Shown here piece by piece: positions 59,871 to 64,000 of a stretch of 64,000 nt of DNA. Numbering within the stretch: position 1 is the first letter of the stretch; the number at the start of each line of letters is the position of its first letter. The notes under the pieces were generated by a model. The model had not been told where the DNA came from. It saw nothing but the letters and a program-made list of their open reading frames with translations, and did not search any database. Origin of the DNA: a virus; the IMG/VR virus record IMGVR_UViG_3300028115_000009, positions 23,573 through 87,572 of that record, one strand, 5' to 3'. Made by a program: the position numbers and the translations under genes.

Positions 59871-60962
59871 TTATTTTAAACCAGCTAAACGTCTAATGTC
59901 AACGACATTATCATCTTGCATTGAACTAACGTTAATTTGTGTATCTCTGTTGCCTGTGATTTCTTTTGCCTCTGATAAGACTGCCTTCTTTGCCGGAGTA
60001 TGTCCATCAATAACTGATGGTAGGTACTTGTCAAAAGACTTTTGAAGTCTATCGGTTTGTACTGATTCCAGTAAATCTGTCATGATTTCTCTTTGACCTT
60101 TATTCAAAGGTGCTAAGAGTTCATTAAGTCTGTTTTTGCGTTCAGCAATAGCTGTTATACGCTTAATTTCGGCTTCTTTAGATTCTGCTAATACTTTTGC
60201 TTTAGTAGCAAATGCTTTAGCTTCAGCTAACTGCTTGTCTTTCATAGCAACAACTTGCATTAATTTTGCAGTTTCTGAATTTTCGTTCAGATGGCTTGTT
60301 GCATATTCTGAAGCAAATGCTTCGAACAATTTACGACCGAAATCGTTTCTACGTGCTTCTTCAATATCTTCTTTAAGCTGAGTCATTTCTCCCTTAAGAG
60401 TTGATTCAACAATAGCAGATACTTTAGCTGCACTCTTTGCGATAAAAGTTTGTTTAACTTCTGCAAATTTTGTTTTAGCTTCTTTAATAAGTTTTACCTT
60501 AGTTTCAGCTAAGTCTTTTTTGTCTTCGTGGAATTCTGCAATTTCTTTTGCAAGTGCATCGACGATGAAATTCTCAAGCATGCTAAACTTGCTAGCAATT
60601 GCCTTTTGATCTTCATGCAATTCAGAAACTTCTTTTGCTAGTGACTCAGTAACAAAGCGCTTCATTAGGTCTGCGTTTTCACGCATAGCTACTGCATACT
60701 TTGCTTTTGCTTCTGCTAGTTGTTTGCGATCTTCTGCAAACTCAGCAATTTCTTCTGCAAGACGCTCAGAAAGCATAGAGTCGATAGCTTCAACCATAGT
60801 TGACTTATCATGCTCATACTTCTTTGCAAATTCTTCACGTAACTCAGCAGTTACCTGCATTTTGTTTTCTTGAATCTTTGCATTCCATGCGCCTTCGATG
60901 TCTGCACGTACTTCTTCTGATACTACATCATTTTCGAAAAGTGTTTTAAGTGCTTCCAACAT
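59871..60962 (-). CDS. gp22: Prohead core scaffolding protein gp22
   Basis: A 363-residue, highly charged protein that is almost entirely helical: Glu/Lys/Ala coiled-coil segments (VTAELREEFAKKYEHDKS, repeated EIAEF(H)EDKK(D/Q)LAE units, about residues 45-200). This repeat of an (A)EFHED.K.LA motif three to four times is like the scaffold cores of T4-like phages. C-terminal LSEAKEITGNRDTQ supplies a gp21 site (Leu-Ser-Glu|Ala). T4 gp22 is the major prohead core and is degraded during maturation. It sits in the standard place between gp21 and gp23 with an AAAGGAGAC site. Confidence 0.9.
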   Translation of the reverse strand: MLEALKTLFENDVVSEEVRADIEGAWNAKIQENKMQVTAELREEFAKKYEHDKSTMVEAIDSMLSERLAEEIAEFAEDRKQLAEAKAKYAVAMRENADLMKRFVTESLAKEVSELHEDQKAIASKFSMLENFIVDALAKEIAEFHEDKKDLAETKVKLIKEAKTKFAEVKQTFIAKSAAKVSAIVESTLKGEMTQLKEDIEEARRNDFGRKLFEAFASEYATSHLNENSETAKLMQVVAMKDKQLAEAKAFATKAKVLAESKEAEIKRITAIAERKNRLNELLAPLNKGQREIMTDLLESVQTDRLQKSFDKYLPSVIDGHTPAKKAVLSEAKEITGNRDTQINVSSMQDDNVVDIRRLAGLK

Positions 60963-60975
60963 ATTTTGTCTCCTT

Positions 60976-61599
60976 TTATTGGAGTCGACTGATTATATTA
61001 ATCAGCGATTCTTTTAAGTACTTCTGTGCCTTAGTGTCGTGTTTTGTTGCCTGTGCTAATTCATATGCCTTATACCCTCCACGAGCATTCATAAGATGCT
61101 CATAGATTGGTGTAGGATATGCTCCAGGGGCGCTAGGCTGGGCCACGACGTCCACTGTGATAATTTCGAAGTCGCTAACGTTACCGCTACCGTCTTCACT
61201 AACATTTCCAGATCCACGTGATGAAACACCTAGTTTCACACCGCTTTCAAGCATAGTGCGAACTAGGTTTCCCATTGGAGTTGGTAATATCTTTAGTTTT
61301 CCGTAACCGTTTGGGCCATCCATCCAGCATTCGCTGATCATATGACTTACACGATCCAAGTTAATGTTAAGACCTTCTGGATGATCAACTTCACCGAGTA
61401 CACTGTATCCACCCTCGATTTGTTCGCTGAGAGTTTTGACAGCCCTGCCAATTTCATTCACAGGATACACACGCTGGTTAGCGTTGCGTACTCCGCCCTG
61501 TATACAAATGCCCTTCATATACAGGTCTTTTCCTTCGTTAGCAGACTCAACGACAATTTTCGCTTGGTCGAAACTTAGGTGTTCTCGTAAGTTTTTCAT
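60976..61599 (-). CDS. gp21: Prohead protease gp21
   Basis: A 207-residue homologue of the T4 prohead serine protease, which cleaves capsid and core proteins after (I/L)-x-Glu. Landmarks are NANQRVYPVNEI (about 39-50), GEVDHPEG with the catalytic His73, and KLGVSSRGSG around residues 123-132 with the catalytic Ser, the same His-Ser order as T4 gp21. The C-terminal half has FEIITVDVVAQPSAP, a conserved feature. It precedes gp22 with 13 bases between, and carries an AAGGAAG site. The preferred substrates in this phage probably include gp22, gp23 and, by motif, several internal proteins. Confidence 0.92.
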   Translation of the reverse strand: MKNLREHLSFDQAKIVVESANEGKDLYMKGICIQGGVRNANQRVYPVNEIGRAVKTLSEQIEGGYSVLGEVDHPEGLNINLDRVSHMISECWMDGPNGYGKLKILPTPMGNLVRTMLESGVKLGVSSRGSGNVSEDGSGNVSDFEIITVDVVAQPSAPGAYPTPIYEHLMNARGGYKAYELAQATKHDTKAQKYLKESLINIISRLQ

Positions 61600-61613
61600 T
61601 CAAACTTCCTTAC

Positions 61614-62522
61614 TTATTTGCCGACGATAGATTTTTTATTGTCAGCAGTCTCTGGCTTGCCCTTTTTCTCAGCGCCGTGGCCAGGTTGTGATGCTGTTTT
61701 AGTAGCACCTTTAGCGCCAGGAACATTTACGTTTCCAGCGTTATCTTCTTTAGCAGTAGGAGCAGCTAGTCCACCTTTAGTGCCTTCGCCTTTGCTTACG
61801 CCTGCTTTTGCGATGTTAGCAGTTGTACCGCCCATGTCGTTTTTACCAGCAACAGTTGACTTAGTGTTAGCACCGTTGTCGCCCATTTTAGCAGTTACTT
61901 TTTCAACATACTCGCGCATTTGCTCGCCTGCTGTTTTAGGAGTCTTTGACTCTTCAACTTCTTCATCAGCTGCTTCAAAGTTAAATGATTCTTCTTCTGG
62001 CTCTTCTTCGCCTTCGTCTTCTTCACCTTCTTCGTCGCCCATGTCCATGTCCATGTCGCCGTGCTCTTCTTCACCAGCTTCACCAGCCATCATAGCTTCA
62101 AATTCTGCTTTTAATTCTTCAAGTGCGTCTTCTAGGTCTTCAACACGATCTTCCATGTCGCCTTCTTCGCCTTCTTCGTCGCCCATGTCCATATCTGAAC
62201 CCATGTCGTCAGCAGCAGGCGGCTGCATGTCGCCCATCATTGCGTCCATTGGATCTGCTTCAACTTCAAATTCGTCTAGGTTAAAATCTTCGTCGAGCTC
62301 TGCGTCATCTTCTGACTCGTCGACTTCTTCGTCGTCTGCTTCATCAACTTCTTCATCAGTTGACTCTTCAACTTCGTCATCTTCTAGATCTGATTCTAGT
62401 AGTGATTCGTAAATATCACGAGACTTTTCAACTACAATCTCGTGGAATAATTCTTCTGCGCCTGCTTTGTCTTCATTGACAAGTTTTTCAAGCATCTGTT
62501 CAAACTTATTTAAATCTGCCAT
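61614..62522 (-). CDS. Acidic prohead core protein (T4 gp67/68 position)
   Basis: A 302-residue protein. Residues 1-42 (KFEQMLEKLVNEDKAGAEELFHEIVVEKSRDIYESLLES) match the N-terminus of prohead core proteins conserved in marine T4-like phages. Residues 43-185 are extremely acidic, with two copies of a DMDMGDEEGEE unit separated by a helix VEDLEDALEELKAEFEAMMAGE. The last 110 residues switch to Lys/Gly/Ala/Thr-rich and appear disordered. The gene is in the position of T4 genes 67-68 between gp20 and gp21, so it is probably a minor core component, cleaved by gp21 in maturation. An AGGAGA site and a late box lie upstream. Confidence 0.75.
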   Translation of the reverse strand: MADLNKFEQMLEKLVNEDKAGAEELFHEIVVEKSRDIYESLLESDLEDDEVEESTDEEVDEADDEEVDESEDDAELDEDFNLDEFEVEADPMDAMMGDMQPPAADDMGSDMDMGDEEGEEGDMEDRVEDLEDALEELKAEFEAMMAGEAGEEEHGDMDMDMGDEEGEEDEGEEEPEEESFNFEAADEEVEESKTPKTAGEQMREYVEKVTAKMGDNGANTKSTVAGKNDMGGTTANIAKAGVSKGEGTKGGLAAPTAKEDNAGNVNVPGAKGATKTASQPGHGAEKKGKPETADNKKSIVGK

Positions 62523-62565
62523 TTTTTTCTCCTATAAATGTGTACCTATGGTAAGGCTGTCACTT

Positions 62566-62574
62566 GTATTTACT
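62566..62574 (-). promoter_or_regulatory. Late promoter for the prohead core / gp21-gp23 operon
   Basis: AGTAAATAC on the minus strand, 44 bases before the 62522 start. A T-to-G change from TATAAATA makes it a weaker match than others. Confidence 0.5.
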
Positions 62575-62601
62575 ATATATAAGAAATATGGTATGATAAT
62601 A

Positions 62602-62616
62602 GGCTCAAAACGAGCC
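62602..62616 (-). terminator. Short hairpin after the Rossmann-like gene
   Basis: A GGCTC / GAGCC stem with a five-base loop, directly after the stop of the 62619-63335 gene, without a long T run on the minus strand (TATTATC). It may be a weak terminator or processing/stability hairpin. Confidence 0.45.
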
Positions 62617-62618
62617 AT

Positions 62619-63335
62619 TTAGGGCAGAGAGTACATTTTTTTGAATGTATCTACAGTAATATGTGTTAAGTTAGCTATTTTATTTAGTTCATCAGGAATA
62701 AAATTATCTGGTGCTATTACTCTTACATACTTAATTCTACCGTTTGATTCTATAACATTTTTAGTTTGACGAAGCCAATTACCGTAATAAGTTGCAGTAT
62801 CGTTACTACGTTTATAGTTTTCAGTATCAGCATAAATGTTATTAAAAGTTTTTCCGCTGTTATTACCTTTGTAATCAAACCCTAAAATGTATATTGTTGT
62901 GTAGTTGTGTTGACTTGCTAACCATAATGCGGTAGGACCGCTGCTCCATCCTTTACTAGGTTGAAAGAAATTAAATCCTTCCATCGATGAATAAAGTTTA
63001 TTTGGATTTGTCCATACTTGATTAGTCTTTTGATATCCTGCTTTATTAATTTCTACAATCATTTTTGTATCAACGGCAATTAGATAATCAGGCGAGAAAC
63101 TTCTATACAATGCATTACATCCGTACACTTTTCCTAGTTTCTGCAGAGCGATAGGATCTATCCCATCTCTACTTGTGCCATTACCTAACACAAAAGAAAT
63201 TGGAGTTTTTAATCGAAGGTGTTCCTGTATAGGAATAGATGATACAATTTTTGAGGCAGCTTTTTCTGCTTTTGCAGCAGCTTTTAATGCTTTGTATTGA
63301 TCTTTTGTATATTGAGTTTTATCTATCTTTGCCAT
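62619..63335 (-). CDS. Rossmann-like protein, possible glycosyltransferase (DUF115/GT29-like)
   Basis: A 238-residue protein inside the head operon. The N-terminal 45 residues are Lys/Ala-rich and helical. The core starts ISFVLGNGTSRDGIDPIALQKLGKVYGCNALYRSFSPDYLIAVD (strand - Gly loop - helix - strand). It continues with WSSGPTALWLASQ, YILGFDYKGN, a Tyr/Asn stretch and IKYVRVIAPDN. The pattern (V.G.G.S....(D)..L...G.(V)(Y)..N..YR...PDY....D) is that of DUF115 and some sialyltransferase-like families; assignment is by pattern only. Proteins of this kind occur among head genes in marine T4-like phages. The gene overlaps the previous stop (TAATG). Function is unknown; a virion glycosylation role is a guess. 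Confidence 0.55.
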   Translation of the reverse strand: MAKIDKTQYTKDQYKALKAAAKAEKAASKIVSSIPIQEHLRLKTPISFVLGNGTSRDGIDPIALQKLGKVYGCNALYRSFSPDYLIAVDTKMIVEINKAGYQKTNQVWTNPNKLYSSMEGFNFFQPSKGWSSGPTALWLASQHNYTTIYILGFDYKGNNSGKTFNNIYADTENYKRSNDTATYYGNWLRQTKNVIESNGRIKYVRVIAPDNFIPDELNKIANLTHITVDTFKKMYSLP

Positions 63336-63583
63336 TACACTCCGGCAGCGGCTGCTTGTGCTGCTATTCCATACATTTGTCTAACGAAATCTAATTCACC
63401 AGCTTTCTCAGTTGTATGTAGCTCACTTGCTTTCCTTGCACGGTTTATTTGGCGTAGGGTAAGACGTGTTTTACGAGTGTCGTTCATTTTAACAATACTG
63501 TCGTCGTACTGAGGATCATATCGATCATCCTCAGTAGGTTCGATTGTTTCTTTGTCAAAGTAAAATAGCTCACGTAATATCAT
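63335..63583 (-). CDS. Small head-operon protein (T4 gene 67 position)
   Basis: An 82-residue protein, ILRELFYFDKETIEPTEDDRYDPQYDDSIVKMNDTRKTRLTLRQINRARKASELHTTEKAGELDFVRQMYGIAAQ. This sequence type is conserved just after the portal gene in marine T4-like phages, where it holds the place of gp67, a prohead core component. An Asp-rich N-terminal part is followed by a basic helix (RKTRLTLRQINRARK). Ends with Ala-rich tail and TAATG overlap. The start lies just beyond the gp20 stop, with a TATAAATA box but no ribosome site before it. Confidence 0.65.
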   Translation of the reverse strand: MILRELFYFDKETIEPTEDDRYDPQYDDSIVKMNDTRKTRLTLRQINRARKASELHTTEKAGELDFVRQMYGIAAQAAAAGV

Positions 63584-63587
63584 ATTG

Positions 63588-63595
63588 TATTTATA
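63588..63595 (-). promoter_or_regulatory. Perfect late box overlapping the gp20 stop and abutting the next start
   Basis: TATAAATA on the minus strand contains the gp20 stop codon and ends four bases before the ATG at 63583, with no ribosome-binding site. T4 geometry would start the transcript at 63582, next to the A of the start codon. The overlap with a stop codon means the match may be coincidental. Confidence 0.45.
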
Positions 63596-64000
63596 TCGTT
63601 TGTGCCGTTGCTGCTCCGCCCGCCGGTGCTGCTCCTGGTGCTGTTCCTGTAGCAGTCTCTGGTGGTGCTGCTTCTCCGCCTACTTCAGGCTCGCCTTCGT
63701 CTGGTAAAATGTCTTCAGCGCCGTCAATGTCTGCACTAATGCCTGCACTACTAATACCAGCTGTACGCATTTCTGCGCTTGCGTCTTCACCGTTAGCAGT
63801 AATGTTTTCGTCGTTTTCTTCTTTCCATAGACGTTCATTTTCTGCAACTTCTTCTTCACTCATACCTAAGAAACGCATCATAGCAAAGCGATTTGAAATA
63901 TAAGGTATAGCACTCATTTGTGTAAATGTTGGTACACGAGCATTGTCAAGTTCTGATTGACGATATGCTGCAAAGTTTTGCGGAGTTTCAAATTCAAGAT
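63591..64000 (-). CDS. gp20: Portal protein gp20, C-terminal part (runs off window)
   Basis: The last 136 or so codons of the portal vertex protein; the gene enters from beyond base 64000. The in-frame sequence from the window edge reads EFETPQNFAAYRQSELDNARVPTFTQ, then SAIPYISNRFAMMRFLGMSEEEVAENERLWKEE, followed by a Glu/Gly/Ala-rich tail. This is the typical gp20 C-terminus of marine T4-like phages, in which the FAAYRQ(S/A)ELDN stretch is diagnostic. Gp20 forms the 12-subunit DNA entry ring and starts head assembly. It heads the minus-strand order gp20 - small protein - Rossmann-like protein - acidic core - gp21 - gp22 - gp23. Confidence 0.93.
   Translation of the reverse strand, partial: LEFETPQNFAAYRQSELDNARVPTFTQMSAIPYISNRFAMMRFLGMSEEEVAENERLWKEENDENITANGEDASAEMRTAGISSAGISADIDGAEDILPDEGEPEVGGEAAPPETATGTAPGAAPAGGAATAQTI

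Noticed and set aside
61618-62412. A 264-residue Ser-rich plus-strand frame opposite the acidic core gene
   Set aside because: It is the antisense of Asp/Glu codons in a recognised prohead core gene and has no translation signals.

Overview
The window is an AT-rich piece of a T4-like (tevenvirus-type) marine myovirus. This rests on recognisable T4 structural homologues: portal gp20 (C-terminal part), prohead protease gp21, scaffold gp22, major capsid gp23, neck proteins gp13-like and gp14, tail-sheath stabiliser gp15 and tail sheath gp18 (N-terminal part). Recurrent late-promoter motifs of the TATAAATA / GATAAATAC type also support it. The host cannot be read from the sequence. The sugar genes suggest a Gram-negative host. 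There are no tRNAs, CRISPR arrays, integrases or insertion sequences, and coding is almost gapless, with no gene-free stretch above 300 bases.

Layout. (1) 1-7506: gp18, an antisense HNH protein, a dNMP-kinase-like P-loop protein and a gp13-like neck protein lie mostly on the minus strand. Then gp14, three accessory proteins (a TolA-like coiled coil, and two proteins sharing an N-terminal domain, one with an annexin-like repeat) and gp15 lie on the plus strand. The three accessory proteins begin with sequences like the T4 capsid-targeting peptide. (2) 7520-21287: an accessory island of about 14 kb. A Nudix gene is followed by a perfect sigma-70 promoter and then hldE, a flavin-dependent halogenase, hldD, a cupin and gmhB. 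Next, on the minus strand, come a GT9 heptosyltransferase-like protein, three Fe(II)/2-oxoglutarate-oxygenase-like proteins and a NodU/TobZ-type carbamoyltransferase. A second halogenase (plus strand) faces an FkbM methyltransferase, another oxygenase-like protein, an SGNH hydrolase/acyltransferase-like protein and a DUF6445-like protein. (3) 21388-58524: the host-recognition module, all minus strand. It holds a tail-fibre chaperone-like protein, three tandem cysteine- and glycine-rich adhesin-like paralogues, a repetitive fibre, and four very large fibre proteins (3722, 2698, 1336 and 1624 aa) in two paralogous pairs, interspersed with small structural proteins. (4) 58682-64000: the head operon gp20 - small protein - Rossmann-like protein - acidic core protein - gp21 - gp22 - gp23, closed by a UUCG-tetraloop terminator.

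How it fits together. The head, neck and tail genes build the virion and the large fibre block provides adsorption. The island encodes most of ADP-L-glycero-D-manno-heptose synthesis (HldE, GmhB, HldD; GmhA not seen), a candidate heptosyltransferase, and tailoring enzymes for carbamoylation, methylation, acyl transfer or hydrolysis, oxidation and halogenation. My reading is a phage-borne pathway that makes and decorates a heptose-containing glycan or small molecule; its product is unknown.

The points most worth a second look are this island, the cysteine-rich adhesin triplet, a set of genes whose promoter motifs abut start codons with little or no ribosome-binding site (possible leaderless late mRNAs), the helical-repeat expansion inside the 3722-residue fibre protein, and the capsid-targeting-like N-termini.
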